From an uncultured Selenomonadales bacterium (GTDB taxonomy: Bacteria; Bacillota; Negativicutes; Acidaminococcales; Acidaminococcaceae): a stretch of 37,646 nucleotides of DNA. The first letter of the stretch is position 1; every line of letters begins with the position of its first letter. The position numbers were made by a program, and so were the translations under genes. Below the pieces are notes generated by a model. That model saw nothing but the letters and a program-made list of their open reading frames with translations, did no database searches and was not told the origin of the DNA. Of the stretch, positions 26,181 to 33,641 are shown in pieces. The DNA is taken from positions 1 to 37,646 of the forward strand of contig ONAV01000023.1 of the NCBI GenBank assembly GCA_900315925.1, given 5' to 3'.

Positions 26181-26978
26181 TTATTCTGCCAGCAAATCCA
26201 GAATTTGCTGGCGCATTTCCTGCAGCGAAGAGTCGGCTGCTTTGCGTGTGAAGGGCAGTGCTACGGGTATATCAGCTTTGATATTGCCGTTTTCCATGAC
26301 CAGGATGCGGTCGCCCAGCAGAAGGGCTTCTTCCACGTCGTGGGTGACGAACAGGATCGTTTTTTTCTGATGCTGAAAGAGTCGCAGCACCATGTCCTGC
26401 AGGTTTCGGCGGGTGAAGTAATCCAGCGCGCTGAAAGGCTCGTCCATGAGAATCAGTTCCGGATCGTAAAACAGCGTGCGCCCCAGGGAAACCCGTTGGG
26501 CCATACCGCCGGAAAGCTGCGAAGGATAAAGCGCAGAAGCTTCCGTCAGTTCCAGTTCTTGCAGCAGTTGCTGGCAACGGCCTTCCAGCGAGGGCAACGA
26601 AACATCTGAATTCGTTGAGTTTCCGTCCTGTCCTTTCTGCGAAAACATGATATTTTCTTTCACCGTGAGCCAGGGCATGAGCCTTGGTTCCTGAAAGACG
26701 GGGGCGGTTTTGGCAGGCAGGCCGGTGATGCAGGAGGCAACGTTTGTGTTTTGACCGGTTGTGCTGTATGATGCAGTCGTCTGGTCTTTTACATTTGTAA
26801 CAGTATCCGGCGTTTCCAGTCCGGCCAGCAGTCGCAGCAACGTAGTTTTACCGCAGCCGCTTTTGCCGACGATGCAGGTGAAAGAGTGGGGCTGAATCAC
26901 CAGCGAATCAATGTTGACCGCTGTTTTATTGCCGTAAGTCTTCTTTAAGTTGTGGAGTGTAAGAAGAGTAGTATCCAT
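26181..26978 (-). CDS. ABC transporter ATP-binding protein (SsuB/TauB-like)
   Basis: A 265-residue cytoplasmic ATPase. Walker A GKSGCGKTT lies at residues 38-46. The Q-loop reads VFQEPRLMPWL, the signature is LSGGMAQRVSLGR (M in place of the usual Q), Walker B is LILMDEPFSALD and the H-loop is FVTHD. The PRLMPWLTV segment is typical of the nitrate/sulfonate/taurine subfamily. The stretch between Walker A and the Q-loop is longer than usual (TTASYSTTGQNTNVASC). The ATG at 26978 is the best homology start, but no good ribosome site is visible; an in-frame ATG lies at 27032. The permease gene ends 96 bases upstream. Confidence 0.9.
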   Translation of the reverse strand: MDTTLLTLHNLKKTYGNKTAVNIDSLVIQPHSFTCIVGKSGCGKTTLLRLLAGLETPDTVTNVKDQTTASYSTTGQNTNVASCITGLPAKTAPVFQEPRLMPWLTVKENIMFSQKGQDGNSTNSDVSLPSLEGRCQQLLQELELTEASALYPSQLSGGMAQRVSLGRTLFYDPELILMDEPFSALDYFTRRNLQDMVLRLFQHQKKTILFVTHDVEEALLLGDRILVMENGNIKADIPVALPFTRKAADSSLQEMRQQILDLLAE

Positions 26979-27074
26979 AATTGTTTGTGCTTGCTCCTGT
27001 TGCCGAAGAGAGCGTCTGACTAAAAAGGGCATTTGTAAGTTATTTGTTGACGCGTAGTTTAAAACAAAGCAGTT

Positions 27075-27824
27075 TTACTTTTTCTGATACCAGGGAATGA
27101 GACGCTGCAGGATATGCAGGAACACCCAGTCCAAAATGCTGCCGATGATACCGATGCACAGCATGCCTGCCAGAACAATATCCGGGCGCGACATTTCCTC
27201 GGCGTCAAGGATCAGGTACCCGATACCGGCAGAAGCGGCGATGAGCTCGGCGCCGATTAATGCGCGCCAGCTGTAGCCTAACGACAGCTGAAGTCCGGTG
27301 ACGATGGCTTCCAGTGCGGCAGGCAACTGGATATGGCGGATCAGCTGCGCTTTGGAAAAACCCAAAGACCGGCCTACTTCCAGCAGCTTCGGGTCGCAGT
27401 TGCGGATGCCGCTGCAGGTGTTCAGGAACAGGGGAAAGAAAGAAGCCAGAAAGATGATGGTGAGCTTGGAGGCTTCGTCAATACCTGCCCATAATATGAT
27501 TAAGGGAATGGCGGCCAAAGGCGGCACATGCCGTAAGAATTCCAGCAAAAACCAGCAGTAGGTGTAAAAATACCGGCTGCGCCCGCATAAAATACCCAAC
27601 GGGATAGCGGTGCAGGCTGCCAGCAGGAACCCGAAAAATACCCGGCGCAGACTGATGGACAGGTGCTTCGCCAGTTCACCGGATGCAGCCAGCTCCGTCA
27701 GCGCGTCCCATACCATTCCCGGAGAGGGGAGCAGATAAAGGCTGAAGACCTGCATACGGGTGATGAGGTACCACACCAGCAGTAATATTACCGGTAAAAT
27801 CATTCCGTTACGAATTCGTTTCAT
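27075..27824 (-). CDS. ABC transporter permease (SsuC/TauC-like)
   Basis: A 249-residue inner-membrane protein with about six hydrophobic segments. The cytoplasmic EAA-loop region lies near residues 150-185 (LLEVGRSLGFSKAQLIRHIQLPAALEAI). LLPSPGMVWDAL near the N-terminus and GYSWRALIGAELIAASAGIGYLI near the C-terminus are typical of sulfonate/taurine/nitrate permeases. It should pair with the ATPase downstream and the binding protein at 18569-19546. Confidence 0.92.
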   Translation of the reverse strand: MKRIRNGMILPVILLLVWYLITRMQVFSLYLLPSPGMVWDALTELAASGELAKHLSISLRRVFFGFLLAACTAIPLGILCGRSRYFYTYCWFLLEFLRHVPPLAAIPLIILWAGIDEASKLTIIFLASFFPLFLNTCSGIRNCDPKLLEVGRSLGFSKAQLIRHIQLPAALEAIVTGLQLSLGYSWRALIGAELIAASAGIGYLILDAEEMSRPDIVLAGMLCIGIIGSILDWVFLHILQRLIPWYQKK

Positions 27825-27845
27825 GGATAACTCCGAAAATGAAAA

Positions 27846-27875
27846 TTAGAGCGGCACAAATCTGTACCGCTCTAA
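27846..27875 (-). terminator. Rho-independent terminator of the feo operon
   Basis: On the - strand a perfect 9-bp stem (TTAGAGCGG / CCGCTCTAA) with a 12-base loop is followed by TTTTCATTTT. It lies 60 bases past the stop of the Cys-rich protein and before the ABC permease. Confidence 0.85.
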
Positions 27876-27937
27876 GTATAACATGAATACGAGGTCAAGA
27901 AAAGATACAGCAAAACAATGGAGAGAATTATATTACT

Positions 27938-28126
27938 TCATTGTCTGCTGATTTCTGCGGCTTTAGCACAATGGCTGCAATGGGAACATTTTCCGCTGCA
28001 ACAGCTGCAGCCGGTTTCACCCCCGTCGTTTTTTAACGCGCTGAAGACACGTTTCATCAGCCGATGAGCGGTGAAAACGAACGCCAGAAAAATAACCGCG
28101 AAAAGAATAGAAGATGGAAGATTCAT
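27938..28126 (-). CDS. FeoB-associated Cys-rich membrane protein
   Basis: A 62-residue protein with one N-terminal membrane helix (about residues 6-22), a basic stretch and a Cys cluster at the C-terminus (GCSCCSGKCSHCSHC). This is the usual form of the small proteins found next to feoB in Firmicutes. It may accept or buffer Fe2+ passing through FeoB. It is the last gene of the feo unit, separated from feoB by 258 bases that hold the second copy of the dispersed repeat. Start ATG with GGAGACC upstream. Confidence 0.85.
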   Translation of the reverse strand: MNLPSSILFAVIFLAFVFTAHRLMKRVFSALKNDGGETGCSCCSGKCSHCSHCAKAAEISRQ

Positions 28127-28136
28127 GACGGGTCTC

Positions 28137-28382
28137 CTATAAAAACTGAACTTGTTGATAAATCATTTTATTGAGTGTTGACCGGGCAACCCGTGAGAGC
28201 CCCAGTTTGACGAACGAGCAACGCGAAGCTCGCTGAGCGGGCGGAGTGAGGAAGTGGGAGACGGGTTGCCCTGCAACACGACTCGGAGTTTCGAAGCCAT
28301 AGGCACATAAATCCATGGAATAGCAAGCGTTTCCGTTTTTGCGTTGCCTGTTCCTGCCAATACTATTTATGTGCAAATACAC
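28137..28382. repeat. Dispersed intergenic repeat, copy B
   Basis: The core 28289-28359 matches copy A (15991-16061). This copy also has a perfect 11-bp inverted repeat, GGGCAACCCGT (28184-28194) and ACGGGTTGCCC (28261-28271), enclosing a second hairpin (CGAGC / GCTCG). It fills the gap between feoB and the FeoB-associated gene. Relative to its host operon it points the opposite way from copy A. Small frames through it are by-products of the repeat. Confidence 0.7.
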
Positions 28383-28384
28383 AT

Positions 28385-30532
28385 TTATGCATGTACATTT
28401 TCCTGCGGCTTCACATAGGGCCTGGCCGGGCGGAAGATGAAGTACAGCGCAACCAGAACCAAGAACAGCGCGATACCCTGCATGGGTCCGAAGGGCACGT
28501 TGCCAACGTACCAGCTGCCCAGATTATAGAATACGAAAGCCAGGGAATACCCTATAATCGCCTGGAACGCAATAGCGAACAGTCCCCATTTACGGCTGCC
28601 CATTTCACGGTAGCAGGTGGCCATAGCAACAAGGCACGGCGGGTCAAACAGGTTCAGGATCATGTAAGAGAACGCAGCCATCGGGGGCATCAGTTTGGAC
28701 AGGGATTCCATAACCTGGGCTTCCTCTGCATCTTCCGCAGCGCCGGCCAGCATCGCCAGCACGCCGACGGCGTCTTCCTTGGCAAGGAAGGCGGCAATGG
28801 AAGCCACAGTGGCCCGCCAGTCGCCCAGGCCGATGGGGGCGAAAATCCAGGAAATGCTGTTGCCCACAACGCCTAACATGGATTCTTCTACTTCTTCTAC
28901 CATTTCGAAGCTGAAGTTATAGGTCTGCATGAACCACAGCAGTACGCAAATCGGGAAAATGATCATGCCGGCTTTGATGATAAAACCGCGGGCCCGTTCC
29001 CACATGTGGATCAGCACGCCTTTTATAGAAGGCATGTGGTAAGCGGGGAGTTCCATGACGAAGGGAGCCGGTTCGCCGGCAAACCAGGAAGTTTTCTTTA
29101 ACGCGATGCCGGCCAGCACGATGATGGCCAGCCCCAGGAAGTACATACCGGGAGCCATGAACACGGAATTGGGGAAGAATACGGCGGTGATCATGCCTAT
29201 GATTTCCGCTTTGGCGCCGCAGGGAATAAAGGTGGCCAGAAGAATGGTCATGCGGCGGTCCCGCTCTTCTTCAATGGTACGGGCAGCCATGATGGCAGGC
29301 ACGCCGCAGCCCATGCCGATGAGTACGGGGATAAAAGACTTGCCGGACAGGCCGAACTGACGGAAGATACGGTCCATGATGAAAGCAACGCGGGCCATGT
29401 AACCGGAGTCTTCCAGTAAGGACATAAAGAAGAAAATCAGCAGGATTTGGGGAACGAAGCCCAGTACGGTGCCTACGCCCCCGATAATGCCGTCAATCAC
29501 CAGACCGCTGAGCCATTCCGGCGCAGCGATGGATTCCAGCATGTTTTTGGCCGCATCGGTGACGATTTCACCGAAGAACACATCGTTGGTCCAGTCGGTC
29601 ATCCAGCCGCCGACGGTGGTGATGGAGATGTAGTACATCAACGTCATGATAATGAAGAAGATGGGCAGACCCAGGAAGCGGTTGGTCACCACCTGGTCGA
29701 TTTTGTCGGACAGGGTCAGGGCATGCTTCGGACGGTTTTTGGTAATGCAGGCGTCGATGATGCTGCCGATATATTCATACCGCTGGTTGGTGATGATGCT
29801 TTCCGCGTCGTCGTCCATTTCCGCTTCGCAGTCTTTGATATGTTCTTCCAGATGGGCGGTGAGGCCGGCAGGAAGCTTCAGATCTTCCAGCACCTGCTCG
29901 TCACGCTCGAACAGCTTGATGGCAAACCAGCGCAGGGTGTTTTTGTCCACCTTGTCGCTGATACTTTCTTCGATATGGGCCAGGGCGTGTTCCACGCTGC
30001 CACGGAATACGTGCGGCAGTTCCGGCGCCTTGAACACCTGATGATTCTCCGCAACCTTTACCGCTGCTTCGGCAACGTCAAGGCAGCCTTTGCCTTCCAG
30101 GGCGCTGATGGGGTAGACCGGGGCTCCGATTTCCGCAGACAGTTTCTGCAGGTTGATGGTGTCGCCGTTCTTGTTCACCAGGTCCATCATGTTGATAGCG
30201 ATGACCACGGGCAGACCTACTTCGATCAGCTGGGTGGTGAGGTACAGGTTGCGTTCCAGATTGGTGCCGTCGATGATGTTCAGGATCACGTCGGGCTTTT
30301 CGTTGATCAGGTATTTACGGGTGACAGTTTCTTCCAGCGTGTAAGGGGAAAGGGAATAGATACCGGGTAAATCCTGAATGATGACATCCTCGTGGCCTTT
30401 CAGCCGGCCTTCTTTTTTCTCAACCGTAACGCCGGGCCAGTTGCCAACGTACTGAGAACTGCCGGTGAGTTCATTGAACAGGGTGGTCTTGCCACAGTTG
30501 GGGTTGCCTGCTAACGCGATTTTGATATCCAT
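28385..30532 (-). CDS. feoB: Ferrous iron transporter B
   Basis: A 715-residue inner-membrane Fe2+ transporter with an N-terminal G-domain. G1 is GNPNCGKTTLFNEL (residues 9-22), the G2 region is GVTVEKKEG, G3 is DLPGIYSL and G4 is NMMD. A helical spacer (about 170-275) follows, then two Gate-type membrane regions (GFVPQILLIFFFMSLLEDSGYMAR; IPCGAKAEI) containing the usual Cys in GMGCGVPA. Length and order are normal. The ATG follows AAGGAGAAATGA, 11 bases after the FeoA stop. The unit is probably iron-repressed through the TTAG-N6-CTAA boxes upstream. Confidence 0.97.
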   Translation of the reverse strand: MDIKIALAGNPNCGKTTLFNELTGSSQYVGNWPGVTVEKKEGRLKGHEDVIIQDLPGIYSLSPYTLEETVTRKYLINEKPDVILNIIDGTNLERNLYLTTQLIEVGLPVVIAINMMDLVNKNGDTINLQKLSAEIGAPVYPISALEGKGCLDVAEAAVKVAENHQVFKAPELPHVFRGSVEHALAHIEESISDKVDKNTLRWFAIKLFERDEQVLEDLKLPAGLTAHLEEHIKDCEAEMDDDAESIITNQRYEYIGSIIDACITKNRPKHALTLSDKIDQVVTNRFLGLPIFFIIMTLMYYISITTVGGWMTDWTNDVFFGEIVTDAAKNMLESIAAPEWLSGLVIDGIIGGVGTVLGFVPQILLIFFFMSLLEDSGYMARVAFIMDRIFRQFGLSGKSFIPVLIGMGCGVPAIMAARTIEEERDRRMTILLATFIPCGAKAEIIGMITAVFFPNSVFMAPGMYFLGLAIIVLAGIALKKTSWFAGEPAPFVMELPAYHMPSIKGVLIHMWERARGFIIKAGMIIFPICVLLWFMQTYNFSFEMVEEVEESMLGVVGNSISWIFAPIGLGDWRATVASIAAFLAKEDAVGVLAMLAGAAEDAEEAQVMESLSKLMPPMAAFSYMILNLFDPPCLVAMATCYREMGSRKWGLFAIAFQAIIGYSLAFVFYNLGSWYVGNVPFGPMQGIALFLVLVALYFIFRPARPYVKPQENVHA

Positions 30533-30543
30533 TTCATTTCTCC

Positions 30544-30762
30544 TTACTGTACTTCGATGCTTTCCGCTTCGCTTTTGCGGATGGAAAGTTCATAGCCACG
30601 CACGTTCAATTCCATGGGATCTCCCAGGGGCGCGATCTTTACGACTTTGATCTCTACGCCTTTGGTGATGCCCATGTCCATAATTCGCCGGCGCAGTTTG
30701 CCTGTGCCGTTCAGTTTGGTAACGGTGCAGACGCCGCCTACCGGAATTTCGTTTAATGTCAT
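30544..30762 (-). CDS. feoA: FeoA-domain protein (proximal to feoB)
   Basis: A 72-residue SH3-like FeoA protein: TLNEIPVGGVCTVTKL, then RRIMDMGITKGVEIKVVKIAP, and GYELSIRKSEAESI at the C-terminus. FeoA is a small cytoplasmic partner that helps FeoB function. AAGGAGG precedes the ATG, and feoB follows 11 bases after the stop. A TTAG-N6-CTAA box lies about 30 bases upstream. Confidence 0.93.
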   Translation of the reverse strand: MTLNEIPVGGVCTVTKLNGTGKLRRRIMDMGITKGVEIKVVKIAPLGDPMELNVRGYELSIRKSEAESIEVQ

Positions 30763-30789
30763 TTCAGATATCCTCCTTGCAATTTATGA

Positions 30790-30803
30790 TTAGTTGTTGC
30801 TAA
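30790..30803. promoter_or_regulatory. TTAG-N6-CTAA box 1, upstream of proximal feoA
   Basis: TTAG-TTGTTG-CTAA, 28 bases before the start of the proximal feoA. It matches the centre of the DtxR/IdeR consensus (TTAGGTTAGCCTAACCTAA). The rest of the 30763-30929 gap contains three TGTACTG copies (around 30876-30925) and a small GGTCAG/CTGACC hairpin. Confidence 0.55.
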
Positions 30804-30929
30804 CTTAGGGTAATAATGATACTGTATTTTTCAGATTTTAATGAGCTTGGTAATTCGCTAATGCACTGCTATAGTAAACTGTACTGATTATGTACTGGTC
30901 AGATTGTACTGACCGGCTTGAATAACTGC

Positions 30930-31142
30930 TTAGTACATGATGCGCCGTGCCATGGATTCGTCCAACGCTACGCGGGAATCGCGTACCTGCAGGATCATAT
31001 TTCCACCCAGACGGGTGACGACGGTGATTTTGCTTCCTACGGTGAAGCCCATTTCTGCCAGATGCAGTCGGGTGGCATCATTGCCGGTGATTTTTTTGAT
31101 TTCTATCACTTCGCCTTCCTGGGCAGTAGGGAGTGGTAACAT
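30930..31142 (-). CDS. feoA: FeoA-domain protein (distal, first gene of the feo unit)
   Basis: A 70-residue FeoA-family protein: EGEVIEIKKITGNDATRLHLAEMGFTVGSKITVVTR and NMILQVRDSRVALDESMARRIMY. Its sequence differs clearly from the second FeoA, so this is not a recent duplication. Two FeoA proteins before FeoB is common in Firmicutes. The ribosome site AAGGAGG lies 9 bases before the ATG. A palindromic box lies about 35 bases upstream. Confidence 0.92.
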   Translation of the reverse strand: MLPLPTAQEGEVIEIKKITGNDATRLHLAEMGFTVGSKITVVTRLGGNMILQVRDSRVALDESMARRIMY

Positions 31143-31172
31143 GGTGAGAGCCTCCTTTTTATTACGAACGAG

Positions 31173-31186
31173 TTAGGAATTGCTAA
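31173..31186. promoter_or_regulatory. TTAG-N6-CTAA box 2, feo promoter operator
   Basis: TTAG-GAATTG-CTAA, extended to GTTAG/CTAAC, lies 31 bases upstream of the first feoA. It sits just downstream of a possible - strand -10 element (TATACG). This is where a DtxR-type metal repressor would block transcription; the identity of the regulator is inferred. Confidence 0.6.
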
Positions 31187-31313
31187 CCGTATATCGCACT
31201 AAACCCTGTTGTTTAAAGTATTTGAGGGGTTCGCAAGTTGAGAAGCTGTTCTTGAGAGCGATATGCAAACGTAAGAATAGCACGTAACTGAAAGAGCACC
31301 TTGCAAACCGGGA

Positions 31314-31327
31314 TTAGCGATAGCTAA
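31314..31327. promoter_or_regulatory. TTAG-N6-CTAA box 3 in the feo/DUF362 divergent region
   Basis: TTAG-CGATAG-CTAA, with a further CTAA half site at 31334. It lies in the 406-base gap between the divergent feoA and DUF362 genes, which otherwise holds boxes 2 and 4 and the DUF362 promoter. Confidence 0.5.
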
Positions 31328-31376
31328 CTTATGGCTAAAATATTGGCCCCGGCCGAACTGTCAGGAATACAATATG

Positions 31377-31390
31377 TTAGCCGGGACTAA
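31377..31390. promoter_or_regulatory. TTAG-N6-CTAA box 4 in the feo/DUF362 divergent region
   Basis: TTAG-CCGGGA-CTAA, extended to GTTAG/CTAAC like box 2. It lies about 70 bases before the DUF362 -35 element. Confidence 0.5.
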
Positions 31391-31461
31391 CCAAATAATA
31401 CACCAACTCCGGAAGTTTGTCAAGGCTAACTGAATCGTGACTTGAAAATTCAAAATATCTC

Positions 31462-31492
31462 TTGACATAGAGTCAAGTTTAGCAGGTATAAT
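31462..31492 (+). promoter_or_regulatory. Promoter of the DUF362 gene with inverted repeat
   Basis: TTGACA (31462-31467) and TATAAT (31487-31492) are both consensus, with a long 19-base spacer. The -35 element is part of the inverted repeat CTTGAC-N5-GTCAAG (31461-31477). A degenerate box, TTAG-CAGGTA-TAAT, overlaps the -10 element. The long spacer suggests that activation or repression by a regulator is needed. Confidence 0.6.
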
Positions 31493-31548
31493 ACATATAT
31501 AAGGTAGGAAACATATAAACAGAGATTTTGAAAAAGGGAGGAAGCATC

Positions 31549-32553
31549 ATGGAAAAATCAAAGGTGTATTTTACGGATTTCCGGGTACAGGTGGGCGTAA
31601 GCCTGTTGCAGAAGCTGAAAACCCTCTGCCTTGTGGCAGGCATTAAGAAAATCGATATGGAAGGCAAGTTTGTGGCTATCAAAATGCATTTCGGCGAACT
31701 GGGCAACATGGCGTTCCTGCGTCCCCAGTACGCGAAGGTGGTTGCCGATCTGGTGAAGGAACAGGGCGGGATCCCCTTCCTGACAGACTGCAATACCCTC
31801 TATCCCGGCAGCCGCCGGCATGCACCGGAGCATATGGACTGCGCCAACCTGAACGGTTTCAATCCCACCACGACGGGCTGCCAGATTATTATCGCTGACG
31901 GTCTGCGGGGCACGGACGAAACAGAGGTTCCGGTTAAAAACGGCGTGTACGTGGAAAAAGCGAAAATCGGACGCGCTATCATGGATGCGGACGTGTTTAT
32001 CAGTCTGGCCCATTTTAAAGGACATGAAATGACGGGGTTCGGCGGCGCGCTGAAGAATATCGGCATGGGCAGCGGCAGCCGGGCCGGTAAAATGGAACAG
32101 CATTCTTCCGGGAAATGCGTCGTGGATGAAGCGCTGTGCCGGGGCTGCCGTCGCTGCGCCAAGGAATGCGGCTCCAATGCCATCACCTATGAAAACAACA
32201 AGGCCCATATCGACAAGAATATCTGCAAGGGCTGCGGCCGCTGCATCGGCGCCTGCACCTTCAACGCCATCAGCAACGACGAATGGGACGCCGGCGACAA
32301 ACTGGACTGCAAGATGGCAGAATATGCCCAGGCCGTGTGCCAGGACCGTCCCTGCTTCCATATCAATCTGGCCATGGATATTTCCCCCAACTGTGACTGC
32401 CATGGCGATAACGACGCAGCGATTCTGCCCAACATCGGCATGTTCGCGTCCTTTGACCCGGTGGCTTTGGATGTGCACTGGAAAGAAACGCTGGAACATG
32501 CGGAAAAGATCGGCATGGGTACCAGAGAGTACGAGCTGATAAAGGTGAAATAA
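31549..32553 (+). CDS. DUF362 protein with two [4Fe-4S] ferredoxin motifs
   Basis: A 334-residue protein with a DUF362 domain (VAIKMHFGELGN; KAKIGRAIMDADVFISLAHFKGHEMTGFGGALKNIGMG) split by a bacterial ferredoxin insert. Two CxxCxxCxxxC motifs (C197, C200, C203, C207 and C226, C229, C232, C236) should bind two [4Fe-4S] clusters. The C-terminal part returns to DUF362 (FASFDPVALDVHW). Probably a cytoplasmic redox protein; substrate unknown. The ATG at 31549 follows GGGAGGAAGC. It is divergent from feo and shares the intergenic region with iron-box-like sites, so coordination with iron supply is plausible given its Fe-S content. Confidence 0.88.
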   Translation: MEKSKVYFTDFRVQVGVSLLQKLKTLCLVAGIKKIDMEGKFVAIKMHFGELGNMAFLRPQYAKVVADLVKEQGGIPFLTDCNTLYPGSRRHAPEHMDCANLNGFNPTTTGCQIIIADGLRGTDETEVPVKNGVYVEKAKIGRAIMDADVFISLAHFKGHEMTGFGGALKNIGMGSGSRAGKMEQHSSGKCVVDEALCRGCRRCAKECGSNAITYENNKAHIDKNICKGCGRCIGACTFNAISNDEWDAGDKLDCKMAEYAQAVCQDRPCFHINLAMDISPNCDCHGDNDAAILPNIGMFASFDPVALDVHWKETLEHAEKIGMGTREYELIKVK

Positions 32554-32653
32554 AAAGGACGTGCTGACAGGTTTTAAGCAGGATGAATGGGAAAAGAAAC
32601 TGCTGTAAACGTCTTTAATACGAATCGTAGCGGCCTGACAGAGCTGAAACCCT

Positions 32654-32684
32654 AAAACAGTCGTGGTATTTCCACGACTGTTTT
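32654..32684. terminator. Rho-independent terminator between the DUF362 and FAH genes
   Basis: A perfect 13-bp stem (AAAACAGTCGTGG / CCACGACTGTTTT) with loop TATTT. The T run is part of the stem. A TATAAT directly follows (32687-32692) and may be the -10 element of the FAH gene, so terminator and promoter abut. Confidence 0.75.
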
Positions 32685-32724
32685 GATATAATGGGAGAAA
32701 ATAAAAGATTGTGGGGGGAAATCT

Positions 32725-33573
32725 ATGCGTTATTACACAGTTCTTATGGATGGGGAAGAAAAAGTTGCAACCAGTGTGGACGGCAAATCATTGTATGTGT
32801 TAGACGGATTTAACGATATGGACGCCCTGATTGCTGCCGGGGGAGTGCAGGGATTTCCAAAAGATGCGCGGAAGGTAAGTCCGGAAGCCGTTAAACTTCT
32901 TTCGCCGATTCCCCGGCCCCGGCAGGACGTGCTGTGCCTGGGTATCAATTACACGGCCCACGCGGAAGAAGCAGAGCGGTTTTCCAAAGAAAGCTTCGGC
33001 GGGGAACGCCCGTATCCCATTTTCTTTTCCAAACGGGTCTGCTATTCCCAGGGAACGGATGCGCCGATTCCCGCGTATACCGGGCTGGTGGATTCCCTGG
33101 ACTATGAGTGCGAACTGGGGGTTGTCATCGGTAAAGACGCGAAGAACGTGAAACGGGAAGACGTGCCGGACTATATTTTCGGTTACACCATCGTCAATGA
33201 TGTAAGCGCCCGGAATCTGCAGACAAGGCATAAGCAGTGGTACTTCGGAAAGAGCCTGGACGGTTTCACACCCATGGGTCCCTGCATCGTGTCCGCAGAT
33301 GAGTTCGCGTTTCCTCCAAAACAGAGGATTGCCTGCCGGGTAAACGGGGACGTGCGGCAGGATTCCAGTACGGCGAACCTGATCACCGGCATTACGGATA
33401 TTATCGTCATGCTGAGCGAAGGGATGACACTGAAAGCCGGAACGGTCATCGCTACCGGTACCCCGGCGGGCGTGGGAATGGGCATGAAGCCGCCCACATT
33501 CTTAAAGCCGGGCGATGTGGTGGAGTGTGAAATCGAAGGCATCGGCGTACTGCGGAACTATATTGAAGGGTAA
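32725..33573 (+). CDS. Fumarylacetoacetate hydrolase family protein
   Basis: A 282-residue protein of the FAH superfamily. A short N-terminal domain precedes the catalytic region at about residues 70-280: LCLGINYTAHAEE, PIFFSKRVCYSQG, DYECELGVVIGK (metal-binding Glu residues), GYTIVNDVSARNLQ, WYFGKSLDGFTPMGPCIV, and GTVIATGTPAGVGMGMKPP. Such enzymes hydrolyse or decarboxylate diketo acids (acylpyruvases, oxaloacetate decarboxylases, 2-hydroxyhepta-dienedioate isomerases). Which one cannot be told. The ATG follows GTGGGGGGAAAT. Confidence 0.9.
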   Translation: MRYYTVLMDGEEKVATSVDGKSLYVLDGFNDMDALIAAGGVQGFPKDARKVSPEAVKLLSPIPRPRQDVLCLGINYTAHAEEAERFSKESFGGERPYPIFFSKRVCYSQGTDAPIPAYTGLVDSLDYECELGVVIGKDAKNVKREDVPDYIFGYTIVNDVSARNLQTRHKQWYFGKSLDGFTPMGPCIVSADEFAFPPKQRIACRVNGDVRQDSSTANLITGITDIIVMLSEGMTLKAGTVIATGTPAGVGMGMKPPTFLKPGDVVECEIEGIGVLRNYIEG

Positions 33574-33641
33574 GATTGCAATCAGTACACACTGAGATTT
33601 CCGTAAGACCTTTGCTGTTTTTTTGGTTCGGGACAGAGATT

